DNA from: Pelagophyceae sp. CCMP2097
Taxonomy: Eukaryota > Sar > Pelagophyceae
Direction: 5' to 3'
Assembly: GCA_026770575.1 (NCBI GenBank)
Contig: MU657204.1
Span: 267,875 to 295,803, forward strand
DNA: 27,929 bases
The position numbers were made by a program, and so were the translations under genes. Every line of letters begins with the position of its first letter. Positions within the stretch are counted from its first letter, which is position 1. Shown piece after piece: positions 20,001 to 25,605 of this stretch. The notes beneath the pieces were generated by a model. That model saw only the letters and a list, made by a program, of their open reading frames with translations. It searched no databases and was not told where the DNA came from.

Positions 20001-23000
20001 CGCTCTTGAGCGGCCGCTTGCCCTCTGGTCACTTACGAGGCCTCGACGGGCGGCCTCTTTTCAGATGCCCTTGAAGAGCCCTCCGAGCGGGCCCCCGCAA
20101 GGCCCTTTTTGCGGCCACTTTTGGGCGATCGATGCCTTTTTCCTCTCAAGCCCCCGCGCAGGGTTCCTTGCAAGAGACCGGGAAACCGCGACTCCGAGCG
20201 ACCGCCCGAACGACCGTCCGAGCGCCCGTCCAGGGAACACGGCAGAGGGGCCGCAGTCGAAGAGACTGCCGAAAGGACCCTCCGAGGGACCGTCGAGGGG
20301 CCGCCAATCAAAGCGACTGTCGCAGAGGGCCCGTCGAGGGACCGTCAAAGGAATTGTCCAAAGGAACTGTCCAAGGGATTTCCCAAGCGACCATCCGAGG
20401 GACCGCCCGAGCCTCTCGAGGGGCCGTCTCGGGGGTCGTCCGTCCCCAGGGGTCATTTCGAGGCACCGTCTCGAGAGGTCGTCTCAAGACGCCGTTTCGA
20501 ATGGCCGCCTCCAGAAGCCGTCTCGAGGGGCCGGAGAGAGGAGCCTTCCCGAGGCGCCATTTCGAAGGGCCGCCTCAAGGTTTCGAATGGTCATCGAAAG
20601 GGGCGTCTCGAGGGGCCGTCTCTCGAGAAGCGCCGTCTCGAGGGGCCGTCTCCAGAAGACACCTCGAGGGGCCTTCTCGAAGCGCCGTCCCAAGGCGCCG
20701 TCTCGAGGTGCCGGAGGCAGGAGCAGCGACGGCTTCGCCCTTCAACCCGCGGGCCGGGTTTGCCGGGCTCTCGCGTTTTGGCCGCCGACCCGCGGGTTCG
20801 GCCCGAACCCGACCTCTCGAAGTTTGGTCGCCAAGACCAAAGACGCTTTTGGCGCCCGGAAACACCGTCCCTGCTCCTGATGGGTCTGCGCAACGGCGCG
20901 CTTGTACAATGTCTCAAGACGCCCCCGGCTAGGCCTTGATCAGCGAGCTGGAAATGAAGCTGGCGCAGGACGGCCTTTTCGTCGGCGAGGTGCGGCGCCG
21001 GTTGCGCGAATCGCAGTTTGAAGGTCGCGGTTTTACCAATGCCACAAAAGTTTTACAAAAAGGGTCTCTGGAAATGAGCGTCTTGCAGAACGCCATGCTG
21101 ACGCAGCGCATCCAGCAGAGGGAGCTTCTTCAACTGCCGGCGCCGGCGCTGGCGCAGGAGATTGACGTGCCGTTGAACACGAGCCGCTTTTCGAAATCGC
21201 TCTCTTCCAAGGCCGTTTCAGAAGACGCCGAAGAGTCGACGGAAGCCGTTTGGGAAGCGCGCGGCGACGAGATCCGCGCGAGAACGTTCATTCCGGACGT
21301 GGGTGACTTTTATGGCAAATTCCACACCGCTCAGATCTTACAGTGAGTCCACCCCGGCAGGCTCGAAAGGACTTTGGGCCGACGCAAGGGACGCTCCAAG
21401 GGCCGACGAGAGGACGGCCGCGAGACTCGAACAGGGCATTCTCCGGAAGCCACGAGGCGGCGTGGGACGGGCGTCGTTGGGGTCGACTTTTCACAGGGCC
21501 GTCGTGACGGGACCCCTTTATGGGGGCCTCGTCGCAGCAACCCCAAAAATTGCCACAAGGATACTGCCATCTCGTCACCCGCTCCACCCGGGACCACGCG
21601 ACAGGGGACTTTGCCACGGGACCGTGCCGCGGGACTTGGTCGCAGGGATGTTGTGACTTTATCGCGGGGACGTTGTCAGAGGCATCTTTTCAGAGGGACC
21701 TCGTCAAAGGTTTTTTCGCAAGGACCTTGGTCCCACAGGGACCTCGTCGTAGGGTTCTTGGAAAACCGTGCCATAAAAATCTCGTCGCCTCGTCAGAGGG
21801 ACAGCATCGGGTTCAGAGAGACGACCAAAGACGGACGCTCGACTCGACGGACGGTCCGAGGGCCTTTCGCAAGGACGGGCCTCTCCCTGAAGAATGAACG
21901 TCGACGGGAGAGGGTCGCCGTGTCACAGGGACCTCTTTATGGGAGCCTCGGCCCGGGAACTGTCACCTTGCCGCCTCGTCAGAGGGACCTCGCCACGGGG
22001 ACCTCGTCGCGGAGACCGTACCCTTCGACCTCGTCGCAGAGATGTTGCCACGGGACTGAACCGCGGGGACCTTGGCAAAGGAAATGTTGTCGCAGGGGAC
22101 TTCGTCGCGGGGCAATGTCATAAGAACCTTGTCACAAGGTCCTTGTCACGGGGACCTATTCGCAGGGACCTTGTCGCAACAGGGACCACGTCACAGAGAC
22201 CTCGTCGCGGGGTCGTTGTCACAGGGGCCTCGTCGCGGGGACCTTGTCGCGGGGACCTTGTCGCAGGGTTCTTGGAATAGGGACCGTGCCGTAGGAACCT
22301 CGCCACAGTTGTCAGAGGGACCTGATCACGGGACTTTGTCGTACGGACCTGTCGCAGGGGACCTTTTTAGAGTTTCTCAGAGGGTCCTTGTCACGGGGTC
22401 CTTGTCACGGGGTCCTTGCGAGAGGGGCTTTGGGACATCGTCACGGGGACCTTTTCACGGGGTCTTTGTCACGGGGATCTTGCTACGGGGTCCTTGTCAC
22501 GGGGACCTCGTCTCAGAGGACTTGTCTCAGGGGCCTTGTCGCGGGGACCTTGTCGCGGGGGCCTTGTCGCGGGGACCTTGTCGCGGGGACCTTGTCGCGG
22601 GGACCTTGCCGCGGGGACCTTGTCGCGGGGTTCGTGTCATAGAAGTCTTGCCTGGAGGACCTTGTCATCTTGCCACGAGGACCTTGTCACGAGGATCATG
22701 CCACAGGATCTTTTCACAGGGTCTCTTGTTATTGGAACTTTGTCAAAAATGTCACAGGAAATCTGTCACAGGACCTTCATGGGACCGCACTACAGGGGCC
22801 TCGTCTAGGGGACCTCGTCACGGATACCTTGTCGCGGGGATTGTGTCACAGGGTTCTTGGAATAGGGATTCGTATTAGGTCCCAGCTGCAAGCCCTCCAC
22901 TTCGCCGCCGAGGCGCGGCAGCGGTCGCTGAAGGAGCACCTTTTGGGCGTGGAGGCGGAAAGGGAGCGCGTCCGGACGGATTCGCAGTCGAAGTGCGGTC

Positions 23001-25062
23001 CCGCGCAAAGAAAGGCCCTGCGCAAAGAAAAGCCAGGGGGGACCCATTCACATCTTATCACGGGACCTCGTCACAGGGACCTTGCCACTGGGACGGTGTC
23101 GTGGGCATCTTCACCGAGGAGGGCTTGTCACGGGGACCTTGGCTGAGGGACGCCACACGCTCTGCCGTAGGCTCGGCACGACGTCGCGCGAGGCTCGGGC
23201 TTTGCAGGCGCGGCTGCGGACGTCTCGGCACGCGCACAAGCAGTCGCGCGAAAATGCCCTTGCTGCGGAGCGCCTCAAGCGAGACGCCTTTGCGGGGCTC
23301 CAGCATGTTTGCGCGAAGCGGCGCCGAAAAGGAGAAGTGAGCCGCCAACATGGGGCAATTCTCCCGCATGGGCTCACGTGTGCGAGGCTCGAGCAAGAAG
23401 TTCCTTGGGTCCTTGAAGGGTCCTTGAAGAGTGCCCTTGCTCTTTGGCGGCCAAGGCCGAATGCGCGGTCGCTTGCGAGGCCTCTTTCAAGGGCCCTATC
23501 GAGCTGCCACGGCTCCTCGCAAGGGCCCCTACAGGGTCCTTCAAGGCTTCTCGCGCGGGCCTTGACAAGTCTCTCGCAAGGGCCCTCTGTACGTCCCCTC
23601 TCGGTGGCCTCTAACGGCCCCTCGTGCGGTCGGAGGGCAGGCCTCTCAATGCGCCCCCCTCGTACGGGCTCTTGCATCGGGATGGCCTTGAAAGCCCTCG
23701 GTGCCTCGCAGGGGGCCTCTCGCGCAACCGAAGAAGCCTCCTTGCCAAGACGCCTACTGGACGGCCCCTCGCAAGGCTCCTCGCGCGGATCCCGCCGAGC
23801 TCCCTCGCACGGATCGCGGGAAACTCGTACTGTATTGCCCCCTGCAAGGCACGGGTCCTTGCGAGGCCCCTCTTCTGGAAATGGCGGTCCCCCGTCGTCG
23901 TCGAACCGGGCGCCTCGAAGAGGCGTTTCGAGCAGCAAGGGGTCCGGAGGAGGCTCTTGCGAGGCTCCTCGCACGCGCCCTCGCACAGCTCCTTGACCAG
24001 TCCCGACTCGTTGCGCGGGCCCTCGCACGGGCCCTTGGTGCGGCCTCTCGCACGGAATACTTGCAAGGCCTCTCGCAAAGTCTCCTGTTGAGGCCTCTCG
24101 TAAGGGGCCCCTCCCCTCGAAAAGGGCCCGTGCACGGCCCCTTGCGCGGTAAACCCACTCGGACGGGCCCCGGCAAGGCCCCTGACGTCTTTCTGAAAGG
24201 TGCAAATCCACTGAAGGGCCCTGGAGACAAGGCGGGACAAGGTTCCCTCGGAAACGCGGGTCCTTGGAAGGCGCCTCGCCCGAAGCAAGGCCCTGCCCTT
24301 GCAAGGCGCCTCGCGCGGTCCCCCGTGCGGTCTTTTCAAGGCCCATTGTCGTCTGCGTGGCCTCTTCAACGGCTCCTCGTTTGGTCCGAGGGCGGGCTCT
24401 GAAGCAAGGCCCCCTGCAAGGCGCTCCTCACGGGCCCGTGCAAGGCCCCTCGAAAAGGGCCCCTGCAAGAGGCCCGAGGGACGGTCCCCTTGTCTACGTC
24501 CCTCGAAAAGGGCCCTCGCAAGGCGCCTCATACGGGCCCCTGGGCGCTCCCTGCAAAGCCCTGGAGCCAAAGTTCACCACAGGGGCGCGTATGGGCCCCC
24601 GTATGGGATGCAACCAATATGGGCTCGTGGGATCGATCCCGTGCTGCGGCTAGCAAGAGGAAAACGCGCCCCCCTTTAGGCACGACGCTGGGCGTCCCCC
24701 CACCGGACGCGGACACGCCCGTGGCGGAGGTGGTGCACGCGGTGGAGAGCGTTTTGGACGCTTTGATTGAAGAGAAAGATAAGGCAGCGCAAAGAACGGC
24801 TGACGCTTCCCAGTCGCTGCGCGACGACGAGTTGAAAGCCCGGTCGCCGGAGTTGGAGGCGGCGCTGGATCAATTTGAAATGCCAAAGGCCTTAATTGCG
24901 CACCGGTTGACGGGCAAGCCCAAGGACGACCCAGCAGCTCTCGCCAACGACTCGAACGACGCCGCCGTGCCGTCGCGCACGGACGTCAAAAGGGACGCGC
25001 AGAAGAGCGTCCGCGCCGAGCAGCGGAGGCAGGCCAGGCTCGTTGGGGTGCCGGAAAAGTAA
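4940..25062 (+). CDS. NPHP3-like NACHT NTPase with coiled-coil tail (16 exons, 20.1 kb)
   Basis: Gene-level entry; exons are listed separately. The joined model is about 1268 residues. Residues 86-93 carry a Walker A loop (GGSGCGKS in LVVAGGSGCGKSALLANW), and residues 176-186 a Walker B strand (ICIVLDAVDRL). They lie in the order and spacing of nephrocystin-3-type NACHT domains, including HFIGCSPRSRELAHLL and LHWLPTQLPPGVRIIV. Residues 285-502 give the winged-helix and helical parts of the STAND module (PLFLRCMLYALA, LLNFSHEDVKRAVFAHYI). Residues 503-690 hold a segment with ADFLLEFATLD and YFYHRWMWTMFPW. Residues 690 to the end are mainly helical and charged, probably coiled coil. Such ATPases act as signal-dependent oligomerising switches; the ligand is unknown. 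Evidence for one gene is the unbroken series of compatible splice phases, common strand and absence of internal start/stop signals. An additional exon could be missed in the 3.8-kb intron 5. Confidence 0.65.
5140..5380 (+). CDS. NACHT gene exon 2 (Walker A)
   Basis: Encodes PASVPIERLTRLTRPLDAH and then the P-loop GGSGCGKSALLANW, ending HFIG with two bases left over at donor GG|GTGCGT. The 3' edge is well supported because joining to exon 3 restores HFIGCSPRSRELAHLL. The 5' edge is uncertain: acceptors ending at 5133 or 5139 both fit the phase. I used 5140, which gives an 82-nt intron 1. Confidence 0.75.
5381..5696 (+). repeat. Intron 2, with a 15-nt GAAGAG minisatellite
   Basis: GTGCGT...CATCAG intron. 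Positions 5448-5535 hold about six degenerate 15-nt units around CTCTGAAGAGAC. The remainder is GC-rich and otherwise plain. It shows a repeat unit different from the GGNCC families in the larger introns. Confidence 0.7.
5697..6189 (+). CDS. NACHT gene exon 3 (Walker B)
   Basis: Starts after CATCAG and completes the split glycine codon of HFIG-CSPRS. It contains LKEHFQLREMEVP, a helical RFLAAAARKASPARI, the Walker B strand IVLDAVDRL, and LHWLPTQLPPGVRIIV, all diagnostic of NPHP3-like NACHT cores. It then has an insertion of about 45 residues rich in Arg/Glu before CPTIRLQPLA. It ends in phase 0 at GCG|GTGCGT. Confidence 0.85.
6190..8695 (+). repeat. Intron 3 (2.5 kb), GGNCC + GTCTCCG repeat arrays
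   Basis: From about 6310 to 8420 the intron is almost entirely degenerate 12-nt units of GTCTCCGGGACC or GTCTCCGGGCCC. Embedded perfect sub-arrays are GTCGACGGSACC (about eight copies, 7042-7128), a 9-nt CCGTTCGGG array (about six copies, 7527-7580) and GTCTCCGGAGCC (8110-8155). Less repetitive islands lie at 6811-6925, 7190-7330 and 8420-8695. Splice sites are GTGCGT and CCTAG, both intact and phase 0. Unit lengths are multiples of three and stop-poor, which produces long spurious ORFs on both strands. Confidence 0.9.
7042..7128 (+). repeat. Perfect 12-nt sub-array GTCGACGGSACC
   Basis: Seven to eight near-identical consecutive copies, alternating GGGACC and GGCACC and then uniform. They are clearly younger than the degenerate GTCTCCGGGACC units around them, so the array is locally re-amplified. 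Confidence 0.9.
8696..9130 (+). CDS. NACHT gene exon 4
   Basis: Phase-0 exon between acceptor CCTAG and donor GTGCGT, 145 codons. It continues exon 3 seamlessly: IRLQPLA joins VEVRHAIICAFIAK. It contains PQQIRLVTAKASAQPLFLRC and YALAMGVELSETALDMQIDY, then LPRVLAALYASRHGLAEAEV, which is the typical post-NACHT helical region (small domain and winged helix) of NPHP3-like proteins. Confidence 0.85.
9131..9280 (+). repeat. Intron 4, with a perfect 28-bp tandem duplication
   Basis: GTGCGT...CGCTAG, 150 nt. Positions 9155-9182 and 9183-9210 are identical 28-bp copies, starting AGCCAAAGTCCGTCC and ending in a T6 tract plus CA. This may be an early stage of the repeat growth seen in the larger introns. 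Confidence 0.85.
9281..9499 (+). CDS. NACHT gene exon 5
   Basis: Phase-0 exon of 73 codons. Encodes PLTLPQRESISRVLRDVSFS, then GLLNFSHEDVKRAVFAHYI and KAHKLLATYFGKLPPCARKL. This matches the conserved NPHP3-family block in which an N-F-x-H-x2-V/L-R motif is followed by a YF...P..R..D segment. Donor is GAC|GTGCGA. Confidence 0.8.
9500..13292 (+). repeat. Intron 5 (3.8 kb), four repeat families in blocks
   Basis: Blocks in order: 9545-10105 and 10430-10850, CCCTCGAGACGGTC units (about 13 nt); 10106-10430, GCAAGGCCTCTTGGGCGG-type units; 10865-11760, GTCTCCGGGCCC units as in intron 3, here the reverse complement of the first block; 11848-11907, five exact GGCACCGCAGAG; 12230-13210, GGACCTTGTCACAGG units (about 15 nt). 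Three 20-nt copies of ACCTGGGACCCGCAAACCGG lie at 11181-11240. Acceptor is CCCCTTTAG. No coding exon was recognised inside, although the normal family sequence after ARKLD could allow one. Confidence 0.85.
11848..11907 (+). repeat. Five exact copies of a 12-nt unit
   Basis: GGCACCGCAGAG repeated five times without mismatch, at the junction between the GTCTCCG block and the GGACCTTGTC block of intron 5. Confidence 0.95.
13293..13427 (+). CDS. NACHT gene exon 6
   Basis: Flanked by CCCCTTTAG and GTGATT, phase 0, 45 codons. Encodes TLDVVDEYIRGVDEYKFDYC and PSDDELSG. It has ordinary coding character and no GGNCC repetition, between two repeat-filled introns. Joined to exon 7 it gives DDELSGVILRIADFLLEFA, a plausible amphipathic helix pair. 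Function unknown. Confidence 0.65.
13428..15232 (+). repeat. Intron 6 (1.8 kb), CAGAGGGGCCTCGA repeats around an AT-rich island
   Basis: From about 13510 to 14370 and again from 14635 to 15170 there are degenerate units related to CCAGAGGGGCCTCGATC (about 17 nt). These are interrupted at 14400-14620 by AT-rich DNA. The acceptor is GTCCTCAG. Confidence 0.8.
14400..14625. other. AT-rich island inside intron 6
   Basis: About 225 bp of very AT-rich sequence within a GC-rich repeat array. It is preceded by a 15-bp near-duplication (AGAGATGCTGTYCT) at 14377-14406 and contains TTAATTCATCT twice. AAAGGAATT near its left end is inverted as AATTCCTTT near its right end. It looks like an insertion, but no coding sequence or clear terminal repeats are present. 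Confidence 0.55.
15233..15316 (+). CDS. NACHT gene exon 7
   Basis: 84-nt phase-0 exon between TCCTCAG and GTGAGC, encoding VILRIADFLLEFATLDASND and TPQFVHPQ. The two splice sites are strong and the peptide is clearly protein-like. It is followed by a 106-nt intron without repeats. Confidence 0.75.
15423..15566 (+). CDS. NACHT gene exon 8 (3' edge uncertain)
   Basis: Begins after TTCTGAG and encodes VPADDLASLGVPFLTKDKDG then NSVPLPRRFGK, continuing FVHPQ of exon 7 in phase 0. The end is ambiguous. GTTTGG at 15506 (phase 2) follows PRR; GTACGG at 15567 or 15579 keeps phase 0 but includes sequence related to repeats at 11918 and 24585. I used 15566 to remain in phase with exon 9. Confidence 0.6.
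15567..17124 (+). repeat. Intron 8 (1.6 kb), GGACCTTGTC and GCAAGGCCCCTCGCACGG repeats
   Basis: 15600-16340 holds about 15-nt units of GGACCTTGTCGCAGG. 16370-16430 holds three 21-nt copies of ATCTTGCGAGACCCCTCGCA-like sequence, and 16440-16870 degenerate GCAAGGCCCCTCGCACGG units. Non-repetitive sequence resembling the 15508-15540 stretch reappears near 16968-17070 (GGAAAACMCGGACCG, GGCAACCYGGAYTCGG). The last 50 bases before exon 9 lack a good pyrimidine tract. Confidence 0.8.
17125..17268 (+). CDS. NACHT gene exon 9, tryptophan-rich motif
   Basis: Frame open from the TAG|GTC acceptor at 17125. A Pro/Ala-rich stretch leads into STYFYHRWMWTMFPWV, a motif too dense in aromatics to be chance coding. 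The acceptor could instead be 17157 or 17197. The donor could be GTTCTG at 17269 (giving FPW-VAMANCGERF) or GTCTTT at 17281 (giving PWVLGR-VAMANC); both keep phase 0. I prefer 17268 because FPWVAMANC reads as a continuous motif. Confidence 0.6.
17372..17422 (+). CDS. NACHT gene exon 10 (51-nt micro-exon)
   Basis: Exactly bracketed by CTTTTCCTAG and GTGAGG, phase 0, encoding VAMANCGERFLRGAANQ. The preceding intron (17269-17371) is extremely T-rich. An alternative reading is that ATG 17378 (GGCCATGGCC, a strong start context) begins a separate gene made of exons 10-16. Confidence 0.65.
17423..18008 (+). repeat. Intron 10, GGACCTTGTCGCAGG repeats
   Basis: 17480-17880 consists of about 25 degenerate units near 15 nt, of the same family as introns 5, 8 and 13. 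Donor GTGAGG, acceptor CTCTCTAG. Confidence 0.85.
18009..18330 (+). CDS. NACHT gene exon 11
   Basis: Begins after CTCTCTAG in phase 0 and ends one base into a codon at GGCG|GTGAAA. Encodes HQASLASNSVSEAERLPKKG, an alanine-rich helix (AHVVAAAAAAVVGAKLPEIR) and AAALAIARSQTKFKTTQ, then an acidic/proline-arginine end. The leftover G joins GC of exon 12 to give glycine. Not recognised as a named domain. Confidence 0.65.
18331..19455 (+). repeat. Intron 11 (1.1 kb), 21-nt array plus GGTCCTCGCACGG repeats
   Basis: 18351-18434 contains four 21-nt copies of GTGGTCTACGGACGCTGYACC with only C/T variation. From 18440 to 19270 there are looser GGTCCTCGCACGG / GGCCCTGTACGG units. Acceptor is CTTTTTGTAG. 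Confidence 0.85.
19456..19781 (+). CDS. NACHT gene exon 12 (coiled coil)
   Basis: Strong acceptor (TTTTTGTAG) and donor (ACG|GTGAGT). Encodes ESVEQLMADHFSHKLEALRA, then ELDALRQERASLQRTLGQV and further heptad-like helix, ending CVRLMCERHPAHST. Leucine spacing and charge favour a coiled coil; TPR or kinase motifs are absent. Note that NPHP3 itself has its coiled coil at the N-terminus, so this C-terminal placement is unusual. Confidence 0.75.
19782..20932 (+). repeat. Intron 12 (1.2 kb), GTCTCGAGGGGCC repeats
   Basis: 20190-20440 holds GAGGGACCGTCGAGGGGCC-like units, and 20440-20715 holds GCCGTCTCGAGGGGCCGTCT units. These are the reverse complement of the CCCTCGAGACGGCC units of intron 5. The cassette at 20068-20117 (TTGAAGAGCCCTCCGAGCGG...) matches 10106-10148 and 10391-10436 in intron 5. 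Confidence 0.8.
20933..21342 (+). CDS. NACHT gene exon 13
   Basis: Begins after CCGGCTAG in phase 0 and ends with two bases over at ACA|GTGAGT. Encodes LISELEMKLAQDGLFVGEVR, FTNATKVLQKGSLEMSVLQN and LTQRIQQRELLQL, then a Pro/Ala/Ser linker and IRARTFIPDVGDFYGKFHTA. It joins exon 12 (HPAHST-ALISELE). Mostly helical, no named domain. Confidence 0.75.
21343..22878 (+). repeat. Intron 13 (1.5 kb), GGACCTTGTCGCGG repeats
   Basis: 21590-22860 is a run of about 15-nt units. A young stretch at 22540-22635 has six near-identical copies of GACCTTGTCGCGGGG. All copies are in the same orientation relative to transcription. Donor GTGAGT, acceptor TATTAG. Confidence 0.9.
22879..22969 (+). CDS. NACHT gene exon 14 (3' edge uncertain)
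   Basis: The acceptor TATTAG|G completes the split glutamine codon left by exon 13, giving QILQSQLQALHFAAEARQRS and KEHLLGVEAERER, a good coiled coil. Donors GTCCGG (22970, phase 0) and GTGCGG (22993, phase 2) are both imperfect. Only the first keeps exon 15 in its coiled-coil frame. Confidence 0.6.
23148..23336 (+). CDS. NACHT gene exon 15 (coiled coil)
   Basis: Starts after GGCTGAG and ends at GAA|GTGAGC, 63 codons, phase 0. Encodes TSREARALQARLRTSRHAHK and SRENALAAERLKRDAFAGL, a basic amphipathic helix consistent with continued coiled coil. The acceptor is weak, so the left edge could move. Confidence 0.6.
23337..24657 (+). repeat. Intron 15 (1.3 kb), GCAAGGCCCCTCGCACGG repeats
   Basis: 23400-24560 consists of very degenerate units with GGNCC cores separated by TCGCAAG, TTGCACGG or TTGAAAG. 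The antisense frame 24346-23111 is stop-free over 411 codons because of this composition. The last 100 bases (24585-24655) resemble 11918-11965 and 15548-15590. Confidence 0.8.
24658..25062 (+). CDS. NACHT gene exon 16, C-terminus
   Basis: Ends in TAA at 25060-25062. Encodes VPPPDADTPVAEVVHAVESV, LDALIEEKDKAAQRTADASQ and a charged helical tail ending RQARLVGVPEK. The acceptor that keeps phase with exon 15 is the weak CAAG at 24654-24657. A better-looking one (CCCTTTAG, exon from 24680) would need a phase-1 upstream exon, so either an edge is wrong or a micro-exon has been missed. Confidence 0.65.
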   Translation, partial: RKTRPPLGTTLGVPPPDADTPVAEVVHAVESVLDALIEEKDKAAQRTADASQSLRDDELKARSPELEAALDQFEMPKALIAHRLTGKPKDDPAALANDSNDAAVPSRTDVKRDAQKSVRAEQRRQARLVGVPEK

Positions 25063-25464
25063 CTGCAACGCAACTGTTTCTTATTCCATCTTGCAAAGAG
25101 GGCTCCCTCGTCCCTTGAGTCCTTGACTGGCGTCCTCGCCGCCGAAAAGTTTATTCCAGGCTCCCGAAGGGAGCCGTAGTAGTTCTTATTTGCACCAGGG
25201 CGTGTCGCCGAAAAGAATCGTCTAAAAAAAGTATTCGAAATCGACTTTTGGTGTGGTGCGAATTTTTTGACCGCCACGTCTGGGATTCAAAGGCCCGTCT
25301 CCTTGATCTATTCGAGCCAGCGGACGTCCAGAGGCTCGCGTTCGACCTTGCCCATTGGCCGGCGCTCACAGTCGGCCAGCAAAGACTTCGATCCAAATGC
25401 GCACGAATCGGAGGAGTGGATTTCTTCAAATCTCAAAAACTGTAGCGAGGACGTGTCGAGCGCT
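25063..25464. other. Intergenic between NACHT and BTB-kelch genes
   Basis: Holds a short perfect hairpin at 25159-25175 (GGCTCCC-GAA-GGGAGCC), 97 bases after the NACHT stop; its role is unknown and it has no T-tract or AATAAA. From 25248 to 25445 a frame without ATG is open (peptide with LLDLFEPADVQRLAFDLAHW); it could be a gene fragment but I cannot support it as an exon. Confidence 0.4.
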
Positions 25465-25605
25465 TCGGGGCTTTACTGCCGGCGGGGCATTCGGGAGGAG
25501 CACCCCGGTCAGTCCCTCGTCTTCCCAAACACGACTGCCGAATGCAGGGCTCTTGTCTTTTAAAAGGTTCGCTCCGAGTCGAGCACCTGAACGCGCTTTG
25601 CGACG
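25465..25605 (+). repeat. Leader repeat R1, copy 2
   Basis: Matches 424-590. It runs up to the first BTB codons, where a TGA (25588-25590) directly precedes the in-frame start of recognisable BTB sequence. The repeat thus seems to replace the very beginning of the BTB domain. Confidence 0.7.

Noticed and set aside
21590..22860. CRISPR-like array
   Set aside because: The units are contiguous 15-nt degenerate repeats with no unique spacers of constant length, and the context is a eukaryotic intron.
23111..24346. 411-codon antisense ORF
   Set aside because: It overlaps the sense coiled-coil exon 15 and the GCAAGGCCCC repeats of intron 15; the peptide is low complexity with no domain.
25248..25445. 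Upstream exon of the BTB-kelch gene supplying the missing BTB start
   Set aside because: The peptide lacks the VxLNVGG motif and no donor in the right phase joins it to 25591.
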